Source of the DNA: Bowmanella sp. JS7-9
GTDB lineage: Bacteria > Pseudomonadota > Gammaproteobacteria > Enterobacterales > Alteromonadaceae
Direction: 5' to 3'
Assembly (NCBI RefSeq): GCF_004329715.1
Contig: NZ_JXSY01000002.1
Coordinates: 248,001-312,000 of the forward strand
DNA length: 64,000 nucleotides
Shown: piece by piece, positions 42,236-52,457 of the stretch
How the letters are laid out: the number at the start of each line of letters is the position of its first letter
Numbering within the stretch: the first letter of the stretch is position 1
Made by a program: the position numbers and the translations under genes
Notes under the pieces: generated by a model
Told to the model about the DNA's origin: nothing
The model's database searches: none
What the model saw: only the letters and a program-made list of their open reading frames with translations

Positions 42236-44560
42236 TTAGATCTTACAGGCACCGCCTGCGCAACCATCGTCTTCTTCGACAACCACATCGACTGTGGCGG
42301 CCTCAGGCTTCGCATCGGCTGCCGCTTTCTCTTCCAGGCTATCCGCTGCGCCATCACGGGTATTGTGATAGTACAGGGTTTTTACGCCTAGTTTGTAAGC
42401 GGTGAGCAGGTCTTTAAGCAACTGCTTCATAGGGACTTTACCCCCTTCGAAGCGCGCCGGATCATAGTTAGTGTTAGCTGAAATCGTCTGGTCGATGAAT
42501 TTCTGAATAATCCCAACGATTTGCAGATAGCCATCATTACTTGGAATAGTCCAGAGTAATTCATAGGCGTTTTTGAGCGTATCGTAATCAGGCACAACCT
42601 GCTTCAACACACCGTCTTTACTAGCCTTAACGCTGATGTGGCCACGTGGTGGCTCAATACCATTGGTGGCATTCGAGATCTGTGAAGACGTCTCAGACGG
42701 CATCAGGGCAGACAGCGTACTGTTACGCAGACCATGCTTAACGATATCGCTACGCAGCGCTTCCCAGTCGTAACGCAATGGTTCATTACATACGCTGTCC
42801 AGGTCTTTCTTATAGCTATCAATCGGTAACACACCTTGTGAATAGGTGGTTTCGTTGAACTTAGGACATGCGCCTTTTTCGATAGCCAGTTTGTTAGAGG
42901 CTTTCAACAGATAATACTGCATGGCTTCAAAGGTACGGTGTACCAGGCCATTGGCGCTGCCATCGGAGTATTTCACACCGTTTTTCGCCAGATAGTAAGC
43001 AAAGTTAATTACGCCAACACCGAGAGTACGACGACCCATAGTGGCCGTATACGCGGCAGGTACCGGGTAATCCTGATAATCCAGCAGGCTATCGAGTGCA
43101 CGTACGGTTAAATCGGCCAGCTCTTCAAAGTCATCCAGAGATTTGATTTCACCCAGGTTAAAGGCTGACAGGGTACAAAGGGCAATTTCACCTTCTTCGT
43201 CATTTACATGACGCAGTGGCTTGGTTGGCAGCGCGATTTCCAGACACAGGTTGCTCTGACGAACCGGTGCGACTTTTGGATCAAACGGGCTGTGCGTGTT
43301 GCAGTGATCCACGTTTTGCAGATAGATACGGCCTGTGCTGGCACGCTCCTGCATAAACAAGCCAAACAATTCCATTGCTTTGATTTGTTTCTTACGAATC
43401 GCAGGATCCTGCTCATATTGCACGTACAGACGCTCAAACTCGTCCTGATCGGCAAAGAAGGCATCATACAATCCAGGCGTGTCTGACGGGCTGAACAGTG
43501 TGATATGTTCATCTTTAATCAGACGCTGATACATAAGTTTGTTGAATTGCACGCCGTAATCTAAGTGGCGTACACGGTTCTCTTCAACACCGCGGTTATT
43601 TTTCAGTACCAGCAGGGATTCAACTTCCAGGTGCCAGATGGGGTAGAACAGAGTCGCTGCGCCACCACGTACACCACCTTGTGAACAGCTTTTTACTGCG
43701 GTCTGGAAGTACTTATAAAACGGAATACATCCGGTGTGGAACGCTTCACCACCACGGATTTCACTACCCAGAGCACGGATGCGACCGGCATTCACACCGA
43801 TACCAGCGCGCTGACTGACGTATTTAACAATCGCGCTGGCGGTGGCATTGATCGAATCAAGACTGTCACCTGTTTCTATCAGTACGCATGAACTGAACTG
43901 ACGGGTAGGGGTGCGCACGCCAGACATAATCGGCGTAGGCAAAGATACTTTAAAGGTAGAGGCTGCGTCATAGAAACGTTTGACGTAATCCAGACGAACA
44001 GACTTTTCATAATTGGCAAACAAACAGGCTGCGACCAGCATATACAGGAACTGGGCACTCTCGTAGACCTCACCGCTCACACGGTTTTGTACCAGGTATT
44101 TTCCTTCCAGCTGTTTGACCGCGGCATAGCTGAAGTTCATATCGCGCCAATGGTCGATATGTTTGTTCAGTTCGTCCAGTTCGGCTTTGCTGTAGTCTTC
44201 CAGAATGTGCTTATCGTATTTACCTTTATTCACCATATTCGTGACATGGTCGAATAGCGTCGGCGGTTCAAACTGACCATAGGCTTTTTTACGCAAATGG
44301 AATATCGCCAAACGCGCCGCCATATACTGGTAGTCAGGGCAGTCTTCAGAAATCAGATCAGCAGCAGCACGAATCAGCGTTTCGTGGATGGCAGCGGTTT
44401 TGATGTCATCATAAAACTGCAGGTGAGCTTTCAGTTCTACCTGAGAAACCGACACGTTTTTCAGGCCTTTTGCGGCCCAGGTGACGACTTTATGGATTTT
44501 ATCGAGGTCGAGGGGTTCCTTTTCCCCGTTTCGTTTTGTCACGAGTAGTTGGTTGTTCAT
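42236..44560 (-). CDS. nrdA: Class Ia ribonucleotide reductase, alpha subunit
   Basis: A 774-residue catalytic subunit (E. coli 761). The N-terminal ATP-cone (LVTKRNGEKEPLDLDKIHKVV) provides overall allosteric control. The catalytic barrel includes RQFSSCVLIETGDSLDS, with the first active-site Cys, and LCLEIALPTKPL. The C-terminal redox pair is Cys767/Cys772 in GCAGGACKI. A 13-residue longer end comes from an Ala/Glu-rich linker before that tail. First gene of nrdA-nrdB-yfaE. Confidence 0.98.
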   Translation of the reverse strand: MNNQLLVTKRNGEKEPLDLDKIHKVVTWAAKGLKNVSVSQVELKAHLQFYDDIKTAAIHETLIRAAADLISEDCPDYQYMAARLAIFHLRKKAYGQFEPPTLFDHVTNMVNKGKYDKHILEDYSKAELDELNKHIDHWRDMNFSYAAVKQLEGKYLVQNRVSGEVYESAQFLYMLVAACLFANYEKSVRLDYVKRFYDAASTFKVSLPTPIMSGVRTPTRQFSSCVLIETGDSLDSINATASAIVKYVSQRAGIGVNAGRIRALGSEIRGGEAFHTGCIPFYKYFQTAVKSCSQGGVRGGAATLFYPIWHLEVESLLVLKNNRGVEENRVRHLDYGVQFNKLMYQRLIKDEHITLFSPSDTPGLYDAFFADQDEFERLYVQYEQDPAIRKKQIKAMELFGLFMQERASTGRIYLQNVDHCNTHSPFDPKVAPVRQSNLCLEIALPTKPLRHVNDEEGEIALCTLSAFNLGEIKSLDDFEELADLTVRALDSLLDYQDYPVPAAYTATMGRRTLGVGVINFAYYLAKNGVKYSDGSANGLVHRTFEAMQYYLLKASNKLAIEKGACPKFNETTYSQGVLPIDSYKKDLDSVCNEPLRYDWEALRSDIVKHGLRNSTLSALMPSETSSQISNATNGIEPPRGHISVKASKDGVLKQVVPDYDTLKNAYELLWTIPSNDGYLQIVGIIQKFIDQTISANTNYDPARFEGGKVPMKQLLKDLLTAYKLGVKTLYYHNTRDGAADSLEEKAAADAKPEAATVDVVVEEDDGCAGGACKI

Positions 44561-44913
44561 GCCAGTCAGCCATTGTTGTTTTAGTTTGAGTTTTGAGCAT
44601 TCAGATAGGCAGTCAGCGCCGCTGTCTATCCGGACAACTTAGCGCACTGGTGACGAATCGTCTCCAGCGTTGTCCTGACACAAGATAGTGAGGTCGATGA
44701 TGGAATGCAACCCAATATCTGGTGGTTTTATCAGCGATCAAACACAAGTGCTATTTACGGTTAGTAGCGACTTACCGCAAACCGTGCACAGAAGCACAAA
44801 GTGTCAGATTGCAACTGATATTTTGGCGTAAAATTTTCCCTAAATTTTTTTTAATTCAAAATTCGGTTTTTAATAGCATAACGATATATAGATTTTGTTG
44901 ACGGGCAAAACTA
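44561..44913. other. Intergenic region upstream of nrdA (353 bp)
   Basis: This control region lies between the downstream end of the HAD gene and nrdA, both on the minus strand. The half nearest the HAD gene (about 44820-44900) is AT-rich. Several CACAA/TTGTG words occur (near 44679, 44743 and 44795), but I could not align any convincing NrdR box or DnaA box. No open frame, tRNA or clear terminator is seen. Confidence 0.5.
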
Positions 44914-45579
44914 CTACATATTGTGTTTTGAATGTAAAAGTTGTAGCAAATCTTGTGGTTGAAAACAGACGTGGGTAGGTCGCCAATCAGCGGTTTGGGC
45001 GTTGGCCAACAGGTATCCCCAGGCGGCCAATACGGTCTGCATACCGGCCTGATTGCCTGCGATAATGTCCCGCTCGGCATCACCCACATACCAACAGTGT
45101 TGTGGCACGACGTTTATCTGTTCACACGCATAAAATAGCGGTGCAGGGTGAGGCTTACGTTCACTCAGCGTATCGCCGCCGACCATCACCGCGCTTTGGT
45201 TAAATTCGGGGTATCCCGGTAACAACTCGCGAGTGATAGCCTCGGGCTTGTTGGTCACAATACCCCACAAGATATTGTGTTCAGACAGCCAGCTCAAAAG
45301 CGGCGCAACACCGTCAAACACGACAGATTGATCATGTGACTGTTGACGGTATTCAAGCAGAAACTCTTCCCGCAGTGCTAAACGCTCCGTGGAGGACAGT
45401 TCCGGAAAGCCCAGAGCCAGCATGCCGTTGGCACCATCAGAACCGATTTGACGATATTGTGCGTAACTGACGGGTTCGCGGCCGCGCCTGGCAAGCATGT
45501 TGTTCAGCGCGGCGCCCAAATCCCTGGCGGTATCTAATAAGGTACCGTCTAAATCAAATAAGACAGCTTTGGGCAGCAT
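44914..45579 (-). CDS. HAD-family phosphatase beside ubiG (Gph or MupP type)
   Basis: A 221-residue HAD-IA hydrolase with all four motifs: nucleophile DLDGTLLDT, VTNKPE (Thr motif II), Lys in SERKPHPAP, and GDAERDI. Annotation by similarity would be phosphoglycolate phosphatase. Its position right after ubiG is that of Pseudomonas mupP, the N-acetylmuramic acid 6-phosphate phosphatase of the peptidoglycan recycling bypass, so that role is possible (inference). The start is ATG 45579, 4 bp after the ubiG stop; an upstream GTG at 45603 would overlap ubiG. Confidence 0.88.
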   Translation of the reverse strand: MLPKAVLFDLDGTLLDTARDLGAALNNMLARRGREPVSYAQYRQIGSDGANGMLALGFPELSSTERLALREEFLLEYRQQSHDQSVVFDGVAPLLSWLSEHNILWGIVTNKPEAITRELLPGYPEFNQSAVMVGGDTLSERKPHPAPLFYACEQINVVPQHCWYVGDAERDIIAGNQAGMQTVLAAWGYLLANAQTADWRPTHVCFQPQDLLQLLHSKHNM

Positions 45580-45583
45580 GGAT

Positions 45584-46300
45584 TTAGTCGGCAATTTTTT
45601 CACACACCAACATATAGTTGACGTCTACGTTGCGGTTGGACAAATAGAATGCACCAGACAACGGGTTCATATGCAGCCCGGTCATATCGCGCACTTTCAG
45701 CCCGGCCTGGTCACAAAAGCGCAACAGCTCGGCAGGTTTAATAAATTTATCGTGCTGATGAGTGCCGGCTGGCACCAGCTTTAAAATATGCTCTGCACCA
45801 ACAATTGCCATCAGCCAGGATTTAATGTTGCGATTTAACGTGGATAGAAATACTTTGCCGCCAGGTTTGACCAGGGCGGCACAGGCATTGACCACAGAGG
45901 CAGGGTCTGGCACGTGCTCAAGCATTTCCATACAGGTAACCACATCAAATTGTTCTGTATGCACAGCGGCAAATGCCTCGGCAGTGGTTTGCTGGTAATC
46001 AACCTGAACTTTGCTTTCCAGCCCATGTAAACGGGCGACATTCAGTGACTCTTCTGCCATATCGATACCAGTCACGTCAGCTTTAAGGCGCGCCATACTC
46101 TCGGCCAAAATACCGCCACCACAACCAACATCGACCACCTTTTTTCCAAACAAGCCGTCACAATGTTGCTCAATATAATCCAGGCGCAACGGATTGATCT
46201 GGTGCAAGGGTTTAAATTCGCCGTTGAGATCCCACCAGCGACTGGCTAGTGCTGAAAATTTGTCAATTTCCTGAGGGTCTACATTGATTGTGTTGGTCAT
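45584..46300 (-). CDS. ubiG: UbiG, ubiquinone O-methyltransferase
   Basis: A 238-residue SAM-dependent methyltransferase (E. coli 240) that makes both O-methylations of ubiquinone biosynthesis. Seen are the N-terminal [28 protein letters not shown] signature, the SAM-binding [15 protein letters not shown] and the [10 protein letters not shown] block. It is divergent from gyrA, the arrangement found in E. coli. Confidence 0.98.
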   Translation of the reverse strand: MTNTINVDPQEIDKFSALASRWWDLNGEFKPLHQINPLRLDYIEQHCDGLFGKKVVDVGCGGGILAESMARLKADVTGIDMAEESLNVARLHGLESKVQVDYQQTTAEAFAAVHTEQFDVVTCMEMLEHVPDPASVVNACAALVKPGGKVFLSTLNRNIKSWLMAIVGAEHILKLVPAGTHQHDKFIKPAELLRFCDQAGLKVRDMTGLHMNPLSGAFYLSNRNVDVNYMLVCEKIAD

Positions 46301-46535
46301 ATTGTTCGCGTTTTCTTAAAAATCTGCCGCATTATAAACATCAATTAAAACCTAACGTACAGGCTTAAATACTGGTTACTATTTGTGCAGTTATTTTGCA
46401 CTGAATCTTGGCTGTAATTTTGTCACCTTTGTTGATAGAATCGGGCGGCTAAACAGTGTGCTTTTTTGCACGCACGGAACGCGCAAGCTGCGCGCTTACG
46501 GGTAAACATAAGAATAATTAGGGACAAGGCTGTAT

Positions 46536-49139
46536 ATGACCGATCACGCCAAAGAAATACTCCCCATCAATATTGAAGAAGAGTTAAAGAACTCTTATCT
46601 GGATTACGCCATGAGCGTAATCGTTGGACGAGCATTACCCGACGTTCGGGATGGTCTGAAACCTGTGCATCGTCGCGTCCTGTTCGCGATGAGCGAACTT
46701 AAAAATAACTGGAACTCAGCATATAAAAAGTCTGCCCGTGTCGTGGGTGACGTAATCGGTAAGTATCACCCACACGGTGACTCTGCGGTATACGACACCA
46801 TCGTGCGTATGGCGCAGCCGTTTTCACTGCGTTATATGCTGGTTGACGGTCAGGGTAACTTTGGTTCGGTTGACGGCGACTCAGCAGCAGCGATGCGATA
46901 TACCGAAGTACGTATGGCGAAAATCGCCCACGAGTTGCTGGCTGACCTGGATAAAGAAACCGTTAACTTTGTGCCGAACTACGATGGCACAGAGCACATT
47001 CCGGATGTGTTACCGACGAAAGTACCTAACCTGCTGGTCAATGGCTCGTCGGGTATCGCGGTAGGTATGGCGACCAACATTCCACCTCACAACCTGACTG
47101 AGGTAGTGAATGGCTGTATCGCACTGATTAATAACCCGGACATCAGCATCGAAGAGCTGATCGAACTGATCCCAGGCCCGGATTTCCCGACTGCCGCTAT
47201 CATCAGTGGCCGTAAGGGCATCGAAGAAGCCTATCGAACCGGCCGCGGTAAAATCTACATGCGTGCCCGTGCGGAGATTGAGCGTGAGGATAATGGTAAA
47301 GAAACCATTATCGTTACTGAGATCCCTTATCAGGTAAACAAAGCGCGCCTGATCGAAAAGATTGCCGAACTGGTCAAAGAAAAACGCATTGAAGGTGTTT
47401 CTGCGCTGCGTGACGAGTCAGACAAAGACGGCATGCGTATCGTTGTTGAAGTTAAACGCAACGAGTCGGCCGAAGTATTGCTTAACCACTTATATTCCCA
47501 GACACAAATGCAAACCGTGTTTGGTATTAATATGGTGGCGCTGGATAACAACCAGCCTAAAGTCTTCAATCTGCGCGAAATTCTTGAAGCCTTTATTCTG
47601 CACCGTCGTGAAGTGGTTACCCGCCGTACGGTATATGAACTGCGTAAAGCCCGTGAGCGTGCGCATATCCTTGAAGGATTAGCGGTAGCGCTGGCGAATA
47701 TCGATGAAATTATCGAGCTAATCAAAGCCTCCGGCAGCCCGGCAGAAGCTAAAATCGGCCTGACTGCCCGTGGTTGGTCGCTGGGTGATGTGGCGCAAAT
47801 GCTGGAACGTGCCGGTGTAGACGCTGCACGTCCGGATTGGCTGGAGCCGCAATACGGTATTCGTGAAGGCCAGTACTTCCTGACTGAACAGCAGGCGCAG
47901 GCGATTCTTGATTTACGCCTGCATAAACTGACTGGTCTGGAACACGATAAGATTCTGGCAGAGTACCGCGAACTGTTAGATCTGATTGCCGAATTATTGC
48001 ATATCCTCAGCAGCCCAGAGCGTCTGATGGAAGTCATTCGCGAAGAGCTGGAAAAAGTACGTGACGAATTCGGTGATGAGCGCCGTACTGAAATCACTCA
48101 TGCCAGCCACGATATCGATATCGAAGACCTGATTGAACAGGAAGACGTAGTCGTCACACTGTCTCATGAAGGTTACGTGAAATATCAGAAACTGGCGGAT
48201 TACGAGGCGCAGCGCCGCGGTGGTAAAGGTAAGTCCGCGACTAAGATGAAGGATGAAGACTTTATCGAACGTCTGCTGGTGGCCAATACCCATGACCATA
48301 TTTTGTGTTTCTCGACCCGCGGTCGATTGTACTGGCTGAAGACTTATCAATTGCCGTTTGCCAGCCGCAATGCCCGTGGTCGTCCAATTGTGAATATCCT
48401 GCCGCTGGAAGAAGGGGAGCGTATCACCGCAATTCTGCCAATTCAGGAATTCTCAGCAGACAAATTTGTACTGATGGCGACTGCCGCAGGTACGGTTAAG
48501 AAAACCGCACTGACCGAATACTCACGTCCGCGCTCCAACGGTATTATCGCAGTCAATTTGAACGACGGTGATGAACTGATTGGTGTGTCACTGACTAACG
48601 GTGACAGTGAAGTAATGCTGTTCTCTGACGCAGGTAAAGTCGTGCGCTTTAGTGAAGACCAGGTACGCGCCATGGGCCGCACTGCCACAGGAGTGCGCGG
48701 TATGAAACTGATGGAAGGCCAGAAGGTCGTATCGCTTATCGTGCCAAATGGTGACGGCGCAATTCTGACCGCCACAGAAAATGGTTTTGGTAAACGTACT
48801 CCGCTGGATGATTACCCAGCGAAGAGCCGTGCTACTCAGGGTGTGGTATCAATTAAAGTCAGCGAGCGTAATGGTGCCGTGGTCGGTGCTGTGCAGGTTG
48901 ATGAAGAAATGGAAATCATGCTGATCAGTAACGCCGGTACCCTTGTTCGTACCCGCGTGGCTGAGGTTTCCACGGTCGGCCGTAATACCCAAGGGGTACG
49001 TTTGATTCGTACGTCTACCGATGAAATCGTGGTAGGTCTGCAACGAATCGACGAAGTGGTCGACGAGGATCTGGAGTTAGACGATGCCGAAGGTGAGGGC
49101 GATGCCGAGCCTCAGGTAACGGAGCAGTCTGAAGACTGA
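46536..49139 (+). CDS. gyrA: DNA gyrase subunit A
   Basis: An 867-residue type II topoisomerase subunit. The catalytic Tyr122 lies in AAAMRYTE and the GyrA box QRRGGKG near residue 558 starts the C-terminal DNA-wrapping domain. The quinolone-resistance region reads as wild type: Ser83 and Asp87 in [11 protein letters not shown]. The C-terminus is short and acidic ([16 protein letters not shown]), as in many gammaproteobacteria. It is divergent from ubiG with a 235-bp control region that has a CGCGCA-AGC-TGCGCG palindrome at 46480-46494. It ends at a strong terminator. Confidence 0.99.
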   Translation: MTDHAKEILPINIEEELKNSYLDYAMSVIVGRALPDVRDGLKPVHRRVLFAMSELKNNWNSAYKKSARVVGDVIGKYHPHGDSAVYDTIVRMAQPFSLRYMLVDGQGNFGSVDGDSAAAMRYTEVRMAKIAHELLADLDKETVNFVPNYDGTEHIPDVLPTKVPNLLVNGSSGIAVGMATNIPPHNLTEVVNGCIALINNPDISIEELIELIPGPDFPTAAIISGRKGIEEAYRTGRGKIYMRARAEIEREDNGKETIIVTEIPYQVNKARLIEKIAELVKEKRIEGVSALRDESDKDGMRIVVEVKRNESAEVLLNHLYSQTQMQTVFGINMVALDNNQPKVFNLREILEAFILHRREVVTRRTVYELRKARERAHILEGLAVALANIDEIIELIKASGSPAEAKIGLTARGWSLGDVAQMLERAGVDAARPDWLEPQYGIREGQYFLTEQQAQAILDLRLHKLTGLEHDKILAEYRELLDLIAELLHILSSPERLMEVIREELEKVRDEFGDERRTEITHASHDIDIEDLIEQEDVVVTLSHEGYVKYQKLADYEAQRRGGKGKSATKMKDEDFIERLLVANTHDHILCFSTRGRLYWLKTYQLPFASRNARGRPIVNILPLEEGERITAILPIQEFSADKFVLMATAAGTVKKTALTEYSRPRSNGIIAVNLNDGDELIGVSLTNGDSEVMLFSDAGKVVRFSEDQVRAMGRTATGVRGMKLMEGQKVVSLIVPNGDGAILTATENGFGKRTPLDDYPAKSRATQGVVSIKVSERNGAVVGAVQVDEEMEIMLISNAGTLVRTRVAEVSTVGRNTQGVRLIRTSTDEIVVGLQRIDEVVDEDLELDDAEGEGDAEPQVTEQSED

Positions 49140-49150
49140 TTCAACACTTA

Positions 49151-49181
49151 AAAAAACGAGCGGCCGGTCCGCTCGTTTTTT
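49151..49181 (+). terminator. Intrinsic terminator of gyrA
   Basis: ACGAGCGG and CCGCTCGT pair around a 5-nt loop; A residues before and a T run after the stem extend the pairing. Confidence 0.9.
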
Positions 49182-49214
49182 AGTTTTTGGCTTGGCATTT
49201 TTGGAGTAGATCTT

Positions 49215-50297
49215 ATGACCAACGTTTATAATTTTTGTGCCGGGCCTGCCATGCTTCCTGTTGAGGTAATGAAACAGGCACAGCAGGAATTTTTAAACTG
49301 GCAGGGTTGTGGTAGCTCAGTGATGGAAATCAGTCACCGCAGCAAACCCTTTGTACAACTTGCCGAGCAGGCAGAGCAGGATTTACGCGATTTACTCGCC
49401 ATCCCTGATGATTACCATGTGTTATTTATGCATGGTGGTGGGCGTGGTCAATTTGCTGCGGTACCGCTAAATCTGGCAACGCAGGGCCAGGCTGCGGACT
49501 ATCTGACAACAGGTAGCTGGTCGTCGGCCGCGCTGACCGAAGCCAATAAATATGTGGTGGCGAATGAAGTGGCTAAAGCCCGGCAGATTGATGGTCTGTG
49601 GGCAGTGCCCGAGCAATCCGCCTGGCAGGTAAATAACAATGCTGCGTATTTTCACTACTGCCCGAATGAAACCGTCGACGGTATTGAACTGCCGGACTTG
49701 CCAGACGTATCTGCTCCGATCGTGGCCGATATGTCATCGTGTATTTTGTCCAAACCCATCGATGTTTCACGCTATGGATTGATTTATGCCGGTGCGCAGA
49801 AAAATATCGGACCATCAGGCTTGTCGGTTGTGATTGTCAAAAAGGATCTACTTAAAGGTCCGCAGGCTAGCACGCCTGCAATTTTTGACTACGCGCTACA
49901 AGGCAAAGAAGGCTCGATGTACAACACACCGCCAACCTACGCCTGGTATCTGGCCGGGCTGGTGTTCCAGTGGCTTAAGAAGCAAGGTGGTGTCAACGCG
50001 ATGGAAGCACATAATCGTGCCAAGGCTGAGCTTTTGTATCAGTGCATCGACGATTCAGATTTCTATCGCAATCAGGTTGCCAAGCCTTATCGCTCGCGCA
50101 TGAATGTGCCGTTTCAGTTAGCCAACCCCAGTTTAGATGCGCAGTTTTTAAAGCAAGCCGAGCAGCAGGGGCTGACCTCATTACAGGGACACCGCTCAGT
50201 GGGTGGCATGCGCGCCAGTATTTATAACGCGATGCCGCTTGCGGGCGTGCAGGCACTGACTGAGTTTATGCGTGAATTCGAACGGAGCATGGGCTGA
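49215..50297 (+). CDS. serC: Phosphoserine aminotransferase
   Basis: A 360-residue PLP enzyme that makes phosphoserine from 3-phosphohydroxypyruvate and also acts in PLP synthesis. [14 protein letters not shown] is the family start; the PLP Lys196 sits in [12 protein letters not shown]; the C-terminal block is [22 protein letters not shown] precedes the ATG. Its stop overlaps the aroA ATG by one base (TGATG), giving the serC-aroA operon known from enterics. Confidence 0.98.
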   Translation: MTNVYNFCAGPAMLPVEVMKQAQQEFLNWQGCGSSVMEISHRSKPFVQLAEQAEQDLRDLLAIPDDYHVLFMHGGGRGQFAAVPLNLATQGQAADYLTTGSWSSAALTEANKYVVANEVAKARQIDGLWAVPEQSAWQVNNNAAYFHYCPNETVDGIELPDLPDVSAPIVADMSSCILSKPIDVSRYGLIYAGAQKNIGPSGLSVVIVKKDLLKGPQASTPAIFDYALQGKEGSMYNTPPTYAWYLAGLVFQWLKKQGGVNAMEAHNRAKAELLYQCIDDSDFYRNQVAKPYRSRMNVPFQLANPSLDAQFLKQAEQQGLTSLQGHRSVGGMRASIYNAMPLAGVQALTEFMREFERSMG

Positions 50298-51583
50298 TGG
50301 AACAATTAACCCTAACACCCATTGATGCAGTGCGTGGCACCATTAATCTACCCGGCTCTAAAAGTCTGTCTAACCGCGCATTACTGTTGGCGGCGCTGGC
50401 CGAGGGTGAGACCCATCTGACCAACCTGCTCGATAGTGATGATATTCGCCACATGCTCAATGCCCTGTCCGAATTAGGCGTGGCCTATCGATTATCCGGA
50501 GATAAAACGGAATGCTGGGTACAAGGCAATGCCGGCGCGTTTAACGTCGCCCAAACGAAAACGCTGTTTTTGGGAAATGCCGGCACCGCAGTGCGTCCAT
50601 TATGTGCAGCGCTGGCGGCATCTCAAGGTGCCTTCACCCTGACCGGTGAACCGCGCATGGAAGAGCGCCCATTGGCACCGCTAATCGAGGCGCTGCGCCA
50701 AGCAGGTGCGTCGATTGAGTGTCACAAAGCCGCGGGTTTCGTTCCGTTGACAATTAAAGGACAGCGCTTACAGGGCGGAGAAATTGAAGTGGACGGCAGC
50801 TTGTCCAGCCAGTTTCTGACCGCACTGTTAATGGCTGCGCCGTTATTTTCCGGTGACGTTACGCTGGTGATCCGTGGTGAACTGGTATCTAAGCCCTATA
50901 TCGATATTACTCTGGACACCATGGCCAAATTTGGTGTCGGGGTAGACAATCATGACTACCAGCGCTTTGACATCAAAGGCGGACAAACCTACCGTTCACC
51001 GGGTGATTTCCTGGTAGAAGGTGATGCGTCATCCGCCTCCTATTTTTTAGCCGCAGCGGCCATTAAAGGTGGGCCAGTTAAAGTCACCGGGATCGGTAAG
51101 CAATCGATTCAGGGTGATATTCATTTTGCTGATGCGCTGGAAGCGATGGGGGCCAAAGTGGTGTGGGGTGATGATTATATTGAAGTGATCGGTCAGGGCC
51201 TGCATGGTATCGATATGGATATGAACCACATTCCTGATGCCGCCATGACAATTGCCACCACAGCACTGTTTGCAAAGGGGCCAACCCGTCTGCGGAACAT
51301 TTACACCTGGCGCTTAAAAGAAACTGATCGCATAGCCGCAATGGCCACGGAACTGACAAAAGTTGGGGCGAACGTGGAAGAGGGCGAAGATTACATTCAG
51401 ATCATTCCTCCTGCGCAGTTACAGCATGCTGAGATTGATACCTATAATGACCACCGTATGGCCATGTGCTTTTCTCTGGTGGCGTTGGGGGATACCCCGG
51501 TTACCATTAATGATCCTGGCTGTACCGCCAAAACTTTCCCTGATTACTTTATGCGTCTGGCGTCTGTCAGTCACACAAATTAA
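50297..51583 (+). CDS. aroA: EPSP synthase
   Basis: A 428-residue enzyme (E. coli 427) of the shikimate pathway: shikimate-3-phosphate plus PEP to EPSP. Seen are [17 protein letters not shown], the PEP-site [14 protein letters not shown], and [12 protein letters not shown] with DHRMAMCF near the end. The sequence is class I, in which the Gly of GNAGTA is the usual glyphosate-sensitive residue. It is translationally coupled to serC. Confidence 0.98.
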   Translation: MEQLTLTPIDAVRGTINLPGSKSLSNRALLLAALAEGETHLTNLLDSDDIRHMLNALSELGVAYRLSGDKTECWVQGNAGAFNVAQTKTLFLGNAGTAVRPLCAALAASQGAFTLTGEPRMEERPLAPLIEALRQAGASIECHKAAGFVPLTIKGQRLQGGEIEVDGSLSSQFLTALLMAAPLFSGDVTLVIRGELVSKPYIDITLDTMAKFGVGVDNHDYQRFDIKGGQTYRSPGDFLVEGDASSASYFLAAAAIKGGPVKVTGIGKQSIQGDIHFADALEAMGAKVVWGDDYIEVIGQGLHGIDMDMNHIPDAAMTIATTALFAKGPTRLRNIYTWRLKETDRIAAMATELTKVGANVEEGEDYIQIIPPAQLQHAEIDTYNDHRMAMCFSLVALGDTPVTINDPGCTAKTFPDYFMRLASVSHTN

Positions 51584-51593
51584 CAATTGAAAC

Positions 51594-51616
51594 GGCCCCA
51601 TTTGGGGCCATTTCTT
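51594..51616 (+). terminator. Probable terminator of serC-aroA
   Basis: GGCCCC and GGGGCC pair around a 4-nt loop, followed by ATTTCTTT. The T tract is interrupted, so some read-through into cmk is likely. Confidence 0.55.
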
Positions 51617-51686
51617 TGGCCTTTCATTGCCAATTCCGGCTAATTCCGTATAATACCGCGCGATTTTCAAACCTTATGGAGTCAAA

Positions 51687-52361
51687 ATGGCAGAGAATGC
51701 ACCAGTAATTACGATCGATGGACCAAGCGGTGCAGGTAAAGGAACCGTCAGTACATTGTTGGCTCGTAAACTGGGATGGCACTTTTTAGATAGTGGTGCC
51801 ATTTATCGGGTGATGGCGGTTGCCGCAATGCATCACCAAATTGACGCCGATGATGAATATGGTTTGGTGCCATTGGCGTCGAATCTGGATGTGGTGTTCG
51901 AGTCCAGTGAAGGCCACTGTAAAGTGGTATTGGAAGGCGAAGATGTCACTGATGTGATTCGCACCGAAGAGGTCGGCGCGGTGGCATCTAAAGTGGCTGC
52001 CTTACCACGCGTTCGTGAGGCGTTATTGCGCCGCCAACGTGCATTTCGCGATGCGCCTGGCTTAATTGCCGATGGTCGTGACATGGGCACGGTGGTATTT
52101 CCGAATGCGATTACCAAAGTATTTTTGACGGCCAGCGCTGAAGAGCGCGCCAGACGTCGCTTTGAGCAATTGAAAGCCGCTGGCCACGATGTTACTATTG
52201 ACCGTCTTTTAGCCGATATTCGTGCAAGAGATGAGCGTGACAGCAATCGTGCGGTTGCGCCACTTAAACCGGCAGATGATGCTTTAGTGCTTGATTCTAC
52301 TGAATTAAGCATTGAACAAGTACTTGAGGCCATCGTTACATTCCACGCGGAAAAGCAGTAA
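51687..52361 (+). CDS. cmk: Cytidylate kinase
   Basis: A 224-residue (d)CMP kinase (E. coli 227). P-loop [15 protein letters not shown] at residues 8-22, then the [11 protein letters not shown] block, [14 protein letters not shown] and [16 protein letters not shown] in the CMP/lid region. TATGGAG lies before the ATG. It precedes rpsA by 96 bp, the usual cmk-rpsA order. Confidence 0.98.
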   Translation: MAENAPVITIDGPSGAGKGTVSTLLARKLGWHFLDSGAIYRVMAVAAMHHQIDADDEYGLVPLASNLDVVFESSEGHCKVVLEGEDVTDVIRTEEVGAVASKVAALPRVREALLRRQRAFRDAPGLIADGRDMGTVVFPNAITKVFLTASAEERARRRFEQLKAAGHDVTIDRLLADIRARDERDSNRAVAPLKPADDALVLDSTELSIEQVLEAIVTFHAEKQ

Positions 52362-52457
52362 CGCTGGCATTAAGGGGTCTGGCTCAGGACGAGCAGGACT
52401 ATTTTAAATAACCCCACGTAAACAGGATTGTTACGCGGATTTTGATTGAAGAATCTC
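52362..52457 (+). promoter_or_regulatory. rpsA leader with GGA-loop hairpins
   Basis: The 96-nt leader between cmk and rpsA has only a weak ribosome-binding site (GAAG). Two hairpins carry GGA in the loop: GCTC-AGGAC-GAGC (52382-52394) and CGTAA-(9 nt with AGGA)-TTACG (52417-52435); a third GGA is just before the start region. This is the layout of the E. coli rpsA leader, used for efficient start without a strong Shine-Dalgarno and for autogenous repression by S1. Confidence 0.55.

Noticed and set aside
44677..44690. Possible NrdR box upstream of nrdA
   Set aside because: CACAAGATAGTG has the right ends but the wrong length and centre for the NrdR consensus.
45579..45603. Upstream GTG start of the HAD gene beside ubiG
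   Set aside because: It would overlap ubiG by 20 bp and adds eight residues before the conserved start; ATG 45579 fits the family better.
47330..48097. 255-codon frame antisense to gyrA
   Set aside because: Ser/Arg-rich product typical of a shadow of a conserved coding strand; gyrA on the other strand is certain.
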